From Maratus speciosus (taxonomy: Eukaryota; Arthropoda; Arachnida; Araneae; Salticidae): a DNA stretch of 64,000 bases. Positions 34,560-45,005 of this stretch are shown here, piece by piece. Location: positions 195,240,559-195,304,558 of the forward strand of contig OZ010788.1 of NCBI GenBank assembly GCA_963932465.1, written 5' to 3'. Under the pieces are notes generated by a model. That model did no database searches. It had not been told where the DNA came from and saw only the letters and a program-made list of their open reading frames with translations. The position numbers and the translations under genes are program-made. Every line of letters starts with the position of its first letter. Position 1 is the stretch's first letter.

Positions 34560-34880
34560 TTTCAGCAATTCCTATGTACAGTCGGAAAATTATGCGAATT
34601 CTTTGTGCAGCCCTGTACATAATATATAATAATCTATAAACTACATTCATGCAAAAATTTAGCTCAGTTAGAAAATACATACCACAATTGAAAATTCCCC
34701 TTCAGCAATTTCTGCGAATAAGGAGAATGGTACGTATAATAAAACACTCATACTACAATATATATTAAAACACACATACACACATAAATAACGCCTGCAT
34801 TCAACAGTTAAAGGTATATATAAATATTATACAGACATACAAACAATAAATACAATAAACCCAACTGGAGTGAAAAATTA

Positions 34881-34951
34881 GCCAGAGCCAGGAATCGAAC
34901 CCGGGACCACAGTATACAAGACTGCTGCTCTAACCACTGAGCTACTCCGGC
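34881..34951 (-). tRNA. tRNA-Thr(UGU)-like, left arm copy
   Basis: On the minus strand: acceptor GCCGGAG pairs with CTCTGGC (one G-T pair), D stem GCTC/GAGC, anticodon stem GCAGT/ACTGT with loop CTTGTAT giving anticodon TGT, and T stem CCGGG/CCTGG around TTCGATT. U33 and the A box 'TAGCTCAGTGG' are intact and there is no intron. The cloverleaf is complete, so it could be functional. Its position inside an inverted, target-duplicated insert makes a SINE or pseudogene origin at least as likely. Confidence 0.6.
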
Positions 34952-34991
34952 CGATGCCAGAGTCTGCAATTTCTCACTAATAATAGCATCG

Positions 34992-35062
34992 GCCAGAGTA
35001 GATCAGTGGTTAGAGCAGCAGTCTTGTATACTGTGGTCCCGGGTTCGATTCCTGGCTCTGGC
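34992..35062 (+). tRNA. tRNA-Thr(UGU)-like, right arm copy
   Basis: Nearly identical inverted copy of the 34881-34951 sequence. Acceptor GCCAGAG/CTCTGGC pairs perfectly, anticodon loop CTTGTAT gives TGT, and T arm CCGGG-TTCGATT-CCTGG. The D stem has one mismatch (GATC opposite GAGC), which also alters the A box (TAGATCAGTGG). The two copies are head to head, 40 bp apart. Confidence 0.55.
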
Positions 35063-35699
35063 TAATTTTTCACTCCAGTTGGTTTATTGTATTTATTGTT
35101 TGTATGTCTGTATAATATTTATATATACCTTTAGAATGGTACGTGTTCTTTCGTGCAGCCCTGTTTACAAGGTACAGAATTTATACACAACGAGAAACGT
35201 GCAAAAAATAAGTTAAATTAAGCACATACCGAAACTCAAAACGCGCTTCCAGCAATTATTGCTCAAAGACAGCTCTGTAACCGATTTATTTAGTGTGTCC
35301 CTGTAAATCAACGATAAATGCTATGAATGCCCTATTCTATAGTAATCATCTTGTAGTGAAGTTCAGTGATTTATGTCACTTTCAATACATTTGATATGTC
35401 ATTAAAACATACCTTTGCCCCAATGAATATTAGCGTAACATCATTAAAATACACTGCAAACGATTTTTTTCCGTTGATTCTAATGTAACGGCATTCTTTT
35501 GAGTGACCTTGTAAATGAACTATTAATGCTACACATTTCCTATTCAATACCAAACATGCCATGGTAAACAGAATTAACATATATCAATTGCATGAAAATC
35601 CGAGTATATTTCTGAGTTATAGCGAGAGAAGACACACGGACAGACAGACAAACCGAATTCATAAACACTTTTTCACTATGTTGGATAGTGTTAAAAAAT

Positions 35700-36180
35700 A
35701 GGAATTATTTTTTTTAAACAAATAGACACTATCTCCCCATTTTCTTCTTCATAATAATAATAATAATAAAATGAAATACTTTCCTCTCCCCACAAAATTT
35801 CCATCCAAAAGATATAAGCTTTTTCTAAAAATAGTTTGTAATAGGTAGAAGCATTTTTATCTTTGGAAATATAATCAATATATTTCTTCATACCCACACT
35901 ATTAAGAGAGTTGTTATCTGTCATACATTCCCGCTGTTTTTTCCCTATCTCAGAAAAGTTATGTTTGAAGAGGCAACTTTTCCTCATTTATTATGGAAAT
36001 TTTTGTTTATAATTGGTAAAGCAATATATCATTTTTTAAGCTTTTTCCGTTATTTTTAGTTACTTTAAAATTCGGGTACCGTAACCAAAAATTAATGGAA
36101 ATAATGTCCCAAAGAAACAATCAGTAAATGTTTATTTTCATTAAAACCAATATAACAAACTTTTGAGTAATTCTTTTTAT
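35700..36180 (+). repeat. dispersed repeat family R1, copy 4
   Basis: Same block order: 'aaaatttccatccaaaagat', 'tagtttgtaataggtagaag', 'tctgtcatacattcccgctg', 'atgtttgaagaggcaac', 'attaaaaccaatataac'. Preceded by an 'ataat' microsatellite (35753-35769). Confidence 0.7.
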
Positions 36181-36359
36181 TTTGATATTAAATATAAGTT
36201 TTTATATAAAGAAAGAAGGACTTGAACAAAAGTAGAAATTATTGATTTCTAGAATTTCGTAATATCATCAAAATTCGTGATACATTAATTTTAACATTGA
36301 CTTAATTACTTTAACAAGCAAGTAGGCAATATCTCTCCATCTTCTTTATAATAATAATA

Positions 36360-36627
36360 ATACAATGAAAGACCCTCCTACCCAACCCACACAAAATTTC
36401 CATCTAAAAGATATAAACTTTTTCTAAAAATAGTTTGCAAATAGGTTAAAGCTTTTCTCACTTTGGAAATAATTGGAAACCCACACAAAATTTCCATCCA
36501 AAAGATATAAACTTTTCTAAAAATAGTTTGTAATAGGTAAAATCTTTTTTCACTTTGGAAATAACATCGATATATTTCTTCATATCCTACTATTAAGAGA
36601 CTTAAATTTACTGTCATACATTCCCGC

Positions 36628-36675
<48 letters not shown>

Positions 36676-36958
36676 CTATCTCAGAAAAGTTATGTTTCTA
36701 GAGGCAACTTTTTCTCGTTTACTATGGAAATTTTCGTTTATAGTTGGTAACGCAATGCATCATTTTTTTAAAGATCCCCCCCCCCCCCTCCCCTCAAGTT
36801 GTTATTTTAAAAATTCGGGTAGCGTAGAAAAAATTATGAGAAATAATGTCCCGAAGAAACAAATAGTAAATTTTTATTTTTATAAAAACGAATTATATAA
36901 CAAAACTTTGAGTATTTTTTTTTGTATTTTACTATTAAATACAAAATAATTGTATTTA
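36360..36958 (+). repeat. dispersed repeat family R1, copy 5, with poly-T
   Basis: R1 blocks with a local direct duplication of 'acacaaaatttccatc' (36399 and 36482), a T run of about 43 (36631-36673) and a C run (36777-36787). The repeat continues at 37512 ('gaataaaggactagcacaaa', matching 'gaaggacttgaacaaa' after copy 4), so the MITE at 36959-37511 is inserted in it. Confidence 0.65.
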
Positions 36959-37511
36959 TACAGGATTTTATACAGCATATCAATAAAAGAATGTCCCAGT
37001 TATAAATTTTAATAGTATCAACTGTAAGCGTTGTACAGTGTTGATTCAAGGTCACCAATAAAGATTAACTCAAACAGTTTTATGCGCGAGTACTGCTTTA
37101 TTGTTGACTCGCTTGCAGTGCTACATACGCAAAATAGTGACTACTGAGCGTAAAGCGTTACTGCTGGGCTGAATATTTAAAAGCCGTTAGAGCCATGCGA
37201 TTTTTCTATTGAGACTTTATAAAAGATTGTATCTCGTTCCGCCGCTACCTAATGATTTGTCAGAGTTAAGGTTCAGAATTTAAGAGGCTATTGCTCCCAT
37301 TACTCCGGACTTGTTAACCGAAGTGTGTGAAGAATTGGACTTTAGGTTGGATGTGTGCCTTATAACTAAAGTGCACATATTGAACATTTGTAAGATAATC
37401 CAGGTTAGTTTACCTTCAATTTGGTGTTTGATTTGTTGTAAAAAGTGCAAATTAAACTGTTAAAATATACCATTGAAACTTGGATATTCTTTTATATACA
37501 CCCTGTATAAT
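36959..37511. mobile_element. MITE with TACAGG termini
   Basis: The left end has TACAGG, then 'taaaagaatgtcccagtt'. The right end on the minus strand has TACAGGGTG, then 'taaaagaatatccaagtt'. About 550 bp interrupts repeat R1, and the R1 text resumes after it. The interior is richer in G+C ('ctcgttccgccgctacctaa') and has no supported frame. TA or TATA flanks suggest a Tc1/mariner-type target, but the superfamily is not certain. Confidence 0.62.
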
Positions 37512-38129
37512 GAATAAAGGACTAGCACAAAAGTAGAAATTAACGATTTCTAGAATTTCGTAATACTAGGAAAATTCGCTAGACATTAATTTTAACATTG
37601 ACTTAAGTTTAATAAATAATAAATGATATAAAAAATTCATTTCGAAATTCATTTTTCTAATAAAAAGTAATAAAAGTGCTGAATGTAAGTTAAACCATGC
37701 AATCAAAGTTATTTTCACTTGGACAGTTAAAAAACATACGAGTTGGAGCCTGTCGAATGCGACGGATGAAAATGTTTAAAAGAACCGTTAGAAAAATACT
37801 ATTATATATGTTAGCACTATGTTTATTGTTTTTAAATTAAGTGAAAATATTTTCTATCATTCATATCATTCATATCATATTTTCAAAATCATTCATGATA
37901 GAAAATATTTTCGCAAAATTTTAAAAACAATAACTTGGTAAATAATGTCACGAGACATCATAAATTGGATGTTTGTGAGCGTGGATTAATTTTTACTAAT
38001 ATTACTAAAATTGCATAGTATCTCTTTCCAAATTTTAGGTAAATCAAGCGGCACTGAATCATTGCAAATATTCTCGTTGCGTAAAAATATCTCTATTGAT
38101 TCCCGGATAATGGATGGCAAATAAAATCT
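37512..38129. other. R1 continuation and AT-rich sequence
   Basis: No gene. A short inverted pair 'aatattttctatcattcat' and 'cattcatgatagaaaatatt' (split) lies around 37847-37910. Confidence 0.4.
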
Positions 38130-38820
38130 TGATGGATAAATTATTCTGCTATTTTAAAACTTGATCAATAAAGGTTCTTTGCTGCATAATCTGTCCAAAG
38201 CTGTGGTTCTCCTGCTGTATTTGATGTCTGCTATTTGATTCTAGTTCTTTGATTTTAGTTTTAAGTTTTCTGCTTGTCATACCTATATAAAACTGCATTG
38301 TTCCATCTTCTTTGGTGAAAGGTACTTCGTATACTGATAACTGTTTGATTCAATTGGATATATTTTCTTGCATACTATATTTTTTAATTTCATGGAAGGT
38401 TTTGCAACAAGGAAGATATTGAATTTATTGAGTTTATATTTCAAACGTTCGAAGAAACAAGGAAAATATTGTAAAGTGAATAACATGGAATTTTGTGGAT
38501 TGAAATTCCTTTTCTTCTTATTCTTCAAGCTCATAATTAATTTTTCTATTATGCTTTTTTTGTATCCATTGTTTCTTGAAATATCATATATTTTATTTAT
38601 GCAGAAACTTTGTATGAAAATGGTGCTTGATCATTATGAGGGATAATGGATTGACTGGCTATGGGTTTTCTGTAAACAGTGCGTTCTATTCCCTGGTACG
38701 TCTTGATTAATAATGCATCTAAGTAAGGTAGCTTACCATTCTGTTCTATTTCCAATGTAAATTTAATTTTAGAATCAAGGCAATTAATCTGGTTTAAAAA
38801 GTTATTGAGCAAAGTTAAAC
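38130..38820 (-). pseudogene. Penelope-like element fragment (RT end + GIY-YIG)
   Basis: Minus-strand frames read, in order, 'FLNQINCLDSKIKFTLEIEQ', 'NGKLPYLDALLIK' and 'GIERTVYRKP' (38812-38660), the C-terminal part of the Penelope-like reverse transcriptase. Then come basic and hydrophobic linker segments (38534-38340) and 'VYEVPFTKED', 'QFYIGMTSRKL' (about 38330-38250), the GIY-YIG nuclease opening. This domain order is that of Penelope-like elements. At least one stop and one frameshift interrupt it, and the RT catalytic core is missing, so it is a dead 5'-truncated copy. Confidence 0.75.
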
Positions 38821-38948
38821 CAGAAACCAGATTAATTACTATATATTTTTAAACCAGATTAATGGCCTTGATTCTAAAATTAAATTTACATTGGAAATAG
38901 AACAGAATGGTAAGCTACCTTATTTAGATGTATTATTCATCAAGACGC
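38698..38948. repeat. head-to-head inverted Penelope RT piece
   Basis: The plus strand at 38850-38948 reads 'NQINGLDSKIKFTLEIEQNG' then 'KLPYLDVLFIKT', i.e. the same RT segment as the minus-strand fragment. The arms 38698-38802 and 38846-38948 pair over about 100 bp with a short spacer. Partial inverted copies at the 5' end are a known trait of Penelope-like insertions. Confidence 0.75.
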
Positions 38949-39053
38949 AAAAGATAATAAAGACGCAATAAATAAAGATATTTTATCACTTTTTATAGCA
39001 TTATTTGGCTTAATCTGTTTATGATTATTATACACGCTGTTGTTAAAATGAAT

Positions 39054-39090
<37 letters not shown>

Positions 39091-39235
39091 CCAAAGCTGC
39101 TGTTTCCATTAACTTCAAAATTTCAAATTATAGAAAAATTAAATTTTATTCCTATAGGTAATCAGCAAAATATAATCAAGATAAGTATTTGTAAAGCTAT
39201 CAATTGGAGCTTTGATCTTTGTATTACAGAATGAA
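38949..39235. other. A-rich spacer
   Basis: Contains an A run of about 28 (39059-39086). Nothing else recognised. Confidence 0.5.
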
Positions 39236-40161
39236 CTAGTCGGATATGCCAATCCCAAAACTTTCTTCTACTCATACATGTTAATTCTTCAAAATTCGCT
39301 ATGACACAGTAAAAATTAAATGACAATATAAGCCTGTGATGGGGATTCTAAAGATATGAAATTCCGTACATTAGTTCTTGAGATATTACTATCGCTGAAA
39401 TCGTGTAAATCCAGCAAAATAGAGTCCAGCAGCACCACCTGTTGGATGATTTATACCGAAACCTAATCAGCATTAACTTATGTTAACGTCTGACTAAATT
39501 TGAAGTTTGGAGAAAATCCGTGCATTACTTTTTGAGGTAGAGCTATTGCGGAAATTGTAAAAAAAATCCACATAGCAGCGCGACCTATTGAGCGATTTAC
39601 ACCAAAAACTAATTAGGGCCAATTTATATTAGGAATTACCTGAATCTGAAGCTTGGTGAAAATTCTCGCATTAGTTCTTGAGATACAGCTATTGCGGAAA
39701 TAGTGTAAAATACAGCACAGCAGCGCTACCTGTTGAGTGGTTTACATAAAAAACTAAACAGCATTAATTTATATCAGGGACTAACTGAATCTGAAGTTTT
39801 ATGAAATTTCGTGCATTAGTTCTTGAGATATAGCTATTGCGGAAATCGTGAAAAATGCAGCACAGCAGCGCCACCTGTTGGGCGATTTACACCAAAATCT
39901 AATCAGAACCAGTTTATTTCAAGGTCTAACTCAATCTAAAGTTTGGTGAAATTCTGTGCATTAGTTCTTGAGATAGAGCGCTCACAAAATTTTTGTCACA
40001 TACAGACTCACAGAGTGACAGAGTGACGGACAGAGTGACAGACAGACATTTTCTAAAAACCATCAAATCGTGTCCAGGACCTTCTAAAACGTATAAATCC
40101 ATCAAAAACCGGAAGTCTAAATTTTATCCAATACTTTCTTTTTGTAACGATAGAAGAAAGT
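39236..40161 (-). mobile_element. HINE-like element E, both ends present
   Basis: Read on the minus strand it starts at 40161 with ACTTTCTTCTATC and the 'ggttttt-atggatttata' block. It has five units marked by 'gcagcgccacctgttg' or variants (39430, 39573, 39721, 39865 on the plus strand, plus a partial). It ends with 'gtagaagaaagttttgggat', then 'tggcatatccgaCTAG' at 39236-39239. A GACAGA-rich stretch (40015-40050) lies between the array and the 5' block. With A and F it defines the full element: subterminal inverted repeats, array, CTAG. Confidence 0.68.
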
Positions 40162-40320
40162 AAAAATCAGTAAAAATTGCACAACTTTGACACAATCATA
40201 ATATTTTTTTCAATGAAATCTAAACATAGCGTCATTCTCATCGTCACAAAATTTACTTGCGTACTTTTCATATTCATATTCACTGTTATAAAAATATTTT
40301 AACTCGCAATAGATTATTAA

Positions 40321-40576
40321 CCCTTTACACTCGAGAAGTGATTCTCACTGACCACTAGTGTCCCGCGTCCGCGTAAATGGGTGCTCCACATGCTCTGGAT
40401 ACCAGTATTTTAAACTAATTTTCTTCGGGTTATCTAATGGCCGAATAATCTGTGATAAAAGACGGCGAAATAAACTCTAAGATATTAGTGGTGTCCAAAG
40501 CGTTTGGCGTCCCTATTTACGAAGGACACCTGACAACACTAGTGGCGAGTGAGAGTCACCTCTCGAGTGCAAAGGG
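40321..40576. mobile_element. piggyBac-type MITE (256 bp)
   Basis: The left flank is TTAA (40317-40320); the right flank is TTCG (40577-40580), a mutated TTAA. Ends: CCCTTTACACTCGAGAAGTG at the left and, on the minus strand, CCCTTTGCACTCGAGAGGTG at the right, followed by ACTCTCACT-type sequence and CACTAGTG on both sides. CCCT ends at TTAA are piggyBac-like. Non-coding; non-autonomous. Unrelated in sequence to the MITE at 19146. Confidence 0.85.
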
Positions 40577-41129
40577 TTCGAAGGTACAGCTTTGCATGTG
40601 AATATTTGCACTCTTGATTTGAGGTTCTAATCTTAGTACTTGCGAAATCCAGAAATTTAGTCTTTTAGATGCATTCGTAGTAACATATTTAGTTAAAAAA
40701 AATAGTTTATTTTTTATTATGACGTCATTTTCATTCACTGAAGCATTTGGCCTCCCTCTGAGATTAGCGTCTCAAACTCACTCTATAAATAAATAGCTTT
40801 CACTTAAATAAATAATTGGCAAAATTGGTTCAGAAGAAAACTCAGGGCAGATTACTATAAACACAGCCTTGTTTTTTTAAATATGTAGATTACAGGGTCT
40901 GATGTCAGAACTAACCATTTCCAAATAATAAAATTTGATTTATTGGATGAAAAAAATCTGCATTTAAATAAGGCGATCGTAAGAAAATAATAGTACTCAA
41001 ATAATAAAAAATGACCAGTGAAAAATCTGTATCCTTCTATATATAAAAAAAAGTTTTGATTTGGAAATGGACCAATGAAAATCTGCGTAGATATTCCGGG
41101 TAGATTGGCATCCAATTTGAATGCTTAAG
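40577..41129. other. AT-rich stretch, nothing coding
   Basis: An 86-codon minus frame (40855-41115) has no recognisable motif. No element ends seen. Confidence 0.45.
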
Positions 41130-42307
41130 CATGGCCTTTCATCGTTAATATTAAAAAAAAAAAACTGTTGCATACAAAAATATGAAAATCGGTGGTATTA
41201 TAGAGAAATCTTTGATAAACATGCTGATGCAGACAGTTTTTAAATAGAAGAATTATTTTAAGAGATATTTAATTCTAAAGTTGGACAAAATCGTTCCATT
41301 AAAAAAGTTTTATTGGAGCAAAAACTATACATGAGAACGTAATCATTTTTAGATCATTTTATACGTTATAAGTTCCCGGTGTGAAGATTGCATTTATTTT
41401 TCATATTTGACTCATTTTTTGAGGTTTTATTTCAATTTTAAATTCAAATTTTCAGCATTTCGAGAGATATTTTTTACAAATTTTAGAAAATGTTATTAAT
41501 TTAAACTGTTGCCAATTTTATAAACAGCGCAAACAATAATGTTTACTTCAAATTAAAAATTTATTTACACGTGACTATTACAAACAGAAAAAAAGCTTCA
41601 AAATTAGAATTGAATGATTAAATGTTAAAAGCAGGAAAATTACATCATAAGGACCATATTTACACTTGAATTTTAAAAGAGAAACAAAATCTTAAAATTA
41701 AAAAATCATTATTATGCGTTAAAACTTGTAAATGGAGGATATTACGTCATATTTAAAATACCCCAAAAATATGGCAAAACAATTTAAATTGAAAAATATA
41801 TTTGCGCGAGATATTTTGAGATAATCTTTTCAACTATTATCGTGAATTCGAAAACAGCGCTAATAATATTTCCTTCTAACAACAAAAGTATTTTCACGTG
41901 AATATTAAATAAGAGAAATAAAACTTTGGTGTAAATTACGTCAGATTTGAAACGATACATTTAAAATGAATTATTTAAAAGAACTATCTTATAGCGCTCT
42001 TAAAAAATACCGGGAGATAATGACATTGTTTACTTAATTCATTTTACATTAGCTTATTTTCAAATGTTTAACTAATTTTTTTAATTAAATACGAAAACAG
42101 CCATTGTATCTCTTAACAGCAAAATATTTGGTTTTAAAAATCCCCAATCCAAGGAAAACGAATTGAAACCCGTTTACAGAGAGATCACTACTGTTTTTAT
42201 TTTAATTCAATATTTTTAAAGCCGATCAAATTAGCGTGCTTTTTGTATTTTGGTGTGCCTGAACGGGGGTTGGCGAGCGTAGCTCATAGGGGGGCAGAGC
42301 CCCCTAG
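41130..42307 (+). mobile_element. Helitron-like element, copy 2
   Basis: Matches copy 1 in order and spacing ('gcatacaaaaatatgaaaat', 'gttcccggtgtg', 'ttatttacacgtgactatta', 'gccgatcaaattagc', 'gaacgggggttggcgag'). It ends in the hairpin GGGGGGC-AGA-GCCCCC and CTAG (42304-42307). No coding frame. Inserted in AT-rich DNA with no target duplication, as expected. Confidence 0.78.
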
Positions 42308-43061
42308 TTAAGGAAAAAAAATACCGAAATTTAAAATTACTGATATACATTTTGAAAATAAAATAACGTTCTAAAATCAATGACAGGTTTAAATTTCCTG
42401 TTAATTATATATGAATGTACTTTAGATTACGTGCAGCAGGTAACCCGATTTTATCCAATCCTGAACGCAAAGAAAATACCACCATACTTTTAAGGGCACA
42501 GAAGACAAAATGTTTAAAATTTTTGAGTTTTTAATTTTGTACTTGAAATACATATTTTGTGTAGTTTCGCAATATATAAATCCTTAAAATAGAATCTTTA
42601 AATTCGTAAACAAACGATGACACACACATTCTGTAAATATTTTCTTTGTTTTAAAATTTTCTTAGAATAAATCTTTTACATATTTAGGTACACTTTCTAC
42701 AAAATCTCTTAAAGATCGAGAATTGAAAAGTTTTATTTTCGTATAATTAGCTTGTTTCTTTAAAGCTAATCTAAATAAATAACCAAGACTATTCTCAATA
42801 ATTTACCTTTTGGAATTTTTTCTCTGAAATTTTCCCAAATTATCAAATTCCGGAAAAAAAAAATCGAGAGTTTTTCACCAAGATTTCGCCTCTGTACTAA
42901 CCAGTATTTTATTTGCATATGCCTGTAAAACAAGTTTTACTAGAAGAAAATTTTGTGTGCGGGAAAACCCTTTTTAGTCATATTAACATTTTGTAACCCA
43001 CACCCCACCAAAATAAAAAAAAAAAAGAAAAAAATCATTGAATTTTAAAAACTATAAAATA
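42308..43061. other. AT-rich stretch, nothing recognised
   Basis: No gene or element ends seen. Confidence 0.45.
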
Positions 43062-44462
43062 TTAAAAATAAACGGTCAAGTGCGAGTATTACTCGCGTTC
43101 AGAGGGTTCCGTACAATAAATATATGAATTATTAACTATGTTATTAAAACAAATTGTTGCTAAAAGATTAATAAGACTTGGTAAAAAACAATACAACGTA
43201 GGGTTGGGTATAGCTATATATACTAGAAAAGTATAAATGGGTATACCATAAAAATTCAAAGAGATATGAAGTCTAAATAATATTAAATATTGCTATTCCG
43301 TATAACTCTTTTTTTAATCTTATCCTAATCTGTGTATGGTGAACTTAATCCGGTACTGACAATAAAAATAGTGCATATTTAAATTTCATTTGACATTTCA
43401 TAAAACTAAATTAAGCGTAGTAATAATCTTTTCTTTTTACAGTGTAGTTAAAACAAAACTCTTGTTAAAAGTTTAAACTTGGCATTATGTTAAGCGCGCT
43501 TCGAAAGGAGGTCGCAAAATTGCAACGCCGCCTTCGTCCTTGCCGCGGTCTCCCAGATCAGTTTTTAATTAACTTTTAAAAACACGGGTGGTGTATTGAG
43601 AGATCCACTCGATGCCAACTAGTCGCGAATCCCATAGTATTGGTGATTGATTCTAATTAAATTAGTCTGTTTTTAACAATTGGACGTTTATTGCATTTAT
43701 GCTACTGTTGGGCATTACATTACACAAATATGTCGTTAAAAGTTGTTATCTAGGTTTTAAAAGCCGATGGCACATAGAGTACGCCGCTCCTGTCATTATG
43801 TATGTCCAAACCGCCTGTGTCTTTAAGGGTTAATATCTCCGCTAATTACCAATTTTTTTTTTCAAAGTTCATTATCAACAATGCTTTTATACTTCTGCTA
43901 CGATAGGTACCTAAATCACTCCTCATTACCTTTGCTGAATACTTGCAAATCGAAATTTGCGCGTAACGGAAAAATACGCTTTTCTCAAAAACTAAGTGAC
44001 CTAGGGAAATCGCTATAATTTTCCTGCAAGGTTTAAATTAACGTCTACTACCTCTAATTTTTTCATAATTTTAGTTTCAGTAGATTCGGAATTAGATGGG
44101 GAGTGGGGAACATATTTTTGCACTACATTTTCGTCGATATTTCTGAAAATATAATACTTAAAATTAAAAGAAATGTAATTATAAGTTCAGTGTTACGAAA
44201 GCTTTCACACGATACTCAACACGATATATATAAAAAAAGATTTTTTTTCAAGTAACTTAATTAGCCCCTCTACATTTTCCCTAACTATATTTGTGAATGT
44301 TTTGTAATCTGTAAATATGTGGTTGATTATTCTTTATTACTTCCCCCAATTTGAACTTTCCATGTTCCATAGTTTACGAGTAAAGTGGCTGTAACAGACA
44401 GACACAGGAGTGATCTTATAATGGTTCCGTTTTTACTTTTTAAGTATGAAACCCTAAAAAAA
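43062..44462 (+). mobile_element. repeat with GGTTCCGTAC / GGTTCCGTTTTT ends
   Basis: The left end reads 'acggtcaagtgcgagt', then 'actcgcgttcagagggttcc', then 'gtac'. The right end reads 'acagacagacacaggagtga', then 'atggttccgtttttac' and 'gtatgaaaccctaaaaa'. I recall this pair of end blocks from repeats that are abundant in insect (notably moth) genomes; that is memory, not a search. The interior has a GC-rich patch (43495-43560) and phrases such as 'tttctcaaaaactaagtgac'. No open frame supports a coding element, and the class is left open. Confidence 0.55.
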
Positions 44463-44501
44463 AATAAAACAATGCTCGATCATAGGTCACAAAAACACAT
44501 T

Positions 44502-44797
44502 TGTTAAGAATAAAACACTAAGTTACTCAGTGACACCATTTTTAAGGAACTCTTCGCAGTGAACTGTATATTTCTTTATTTTAAAACAATAATTGTTAAG
44601 AGTGAAACAGTCTCTCTGGCCGTTTCCAAATCAAACATGGTTATCTCAATAACAACAACAACAAAAATTCAGTGTTTCCACTCACTAGTAACTAAATTAC
44701 AATCTATCGTCAACACGCAGACGATTGGAATAATAAATAAAATTACGGCGCTGACACAGCGCCCTCGTACGGGAGATTTTAATTACGATCAGTAACA
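44502..44797 (-). repeat. 3' LTR of the BEL/Pao element
   Basis: 296 bp beginning TGTTAAG and ending GTAACA on the plus strand (TG...CA). By eye it is identical to the LTR at 50399-50694, implying a recent insertion. The 78-codon open frame it contains is incidental. The preceding polypurine-type stretch on the minus strand is 'cggtcgggagta'. Confidence 0.93.
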
Positions 44798-45005
44798 TAC
44801 TCCCGACCGTTGAAACCTGCAGGTTTCAAAACTACTCTAATATATAATATAAAATTACATAATACTACATATAACAATGCAAAGATATAATTAATAACAA
44901 AGGAAAAATGGCTAAATTACTTTACATTTGAATACAATAAAACATACTATAGAAATTAAACAACAAAATATATTCAAAATATACCAAATATATACATTAA
45001 GGAAA

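Larger units (their letters stand above)
34736..35132. mobile_element. 397-bp insert with 12-bp target duplications and inverted tRNA pair
   Basis: AGAATGGTACGT at 34724-34735 is repeated exactly at 35133-35144, bounding the insert. The insert begins with about 73 bp of A-rich sequence including 'acacacatacacac'. It then has two inverted arms (34809-34957 and 34986-35133) separated by 28 bp. Each arm carries a tRNA-Thr(UGU)-like sequence and the flank 'ccaactggagtgaaaaatta'. A 12-bp duplication suggests insertion by a staggered cut, as for retroposed SINEs. Confidence 0.75.
34560..35640 (-). repeat. minisatellite array (family M2), interrupted
   Basis: Imperfect units with spacing of roughly 200 bp outside the insert, marked by 'gtgcagccctgtacat' (34606), 'gtgcagccctgtttac' (35154), 'gtgtccctgtaaatcaac' (35297) and 'gtgaccttgtaaatgaac' (35501). 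On the minus strand the marker reads 'tttacagggacacac', matching the array at 53985-55600 read on the plus strand. The array is split by the 34736-35132 insertion. Confidence 0.65.

Noticed and set aside
44559..44795. 78-codon frame present twice (also 50456-50692)
   Set aside because: Lies within the two identical LTRs; no coding evidence.
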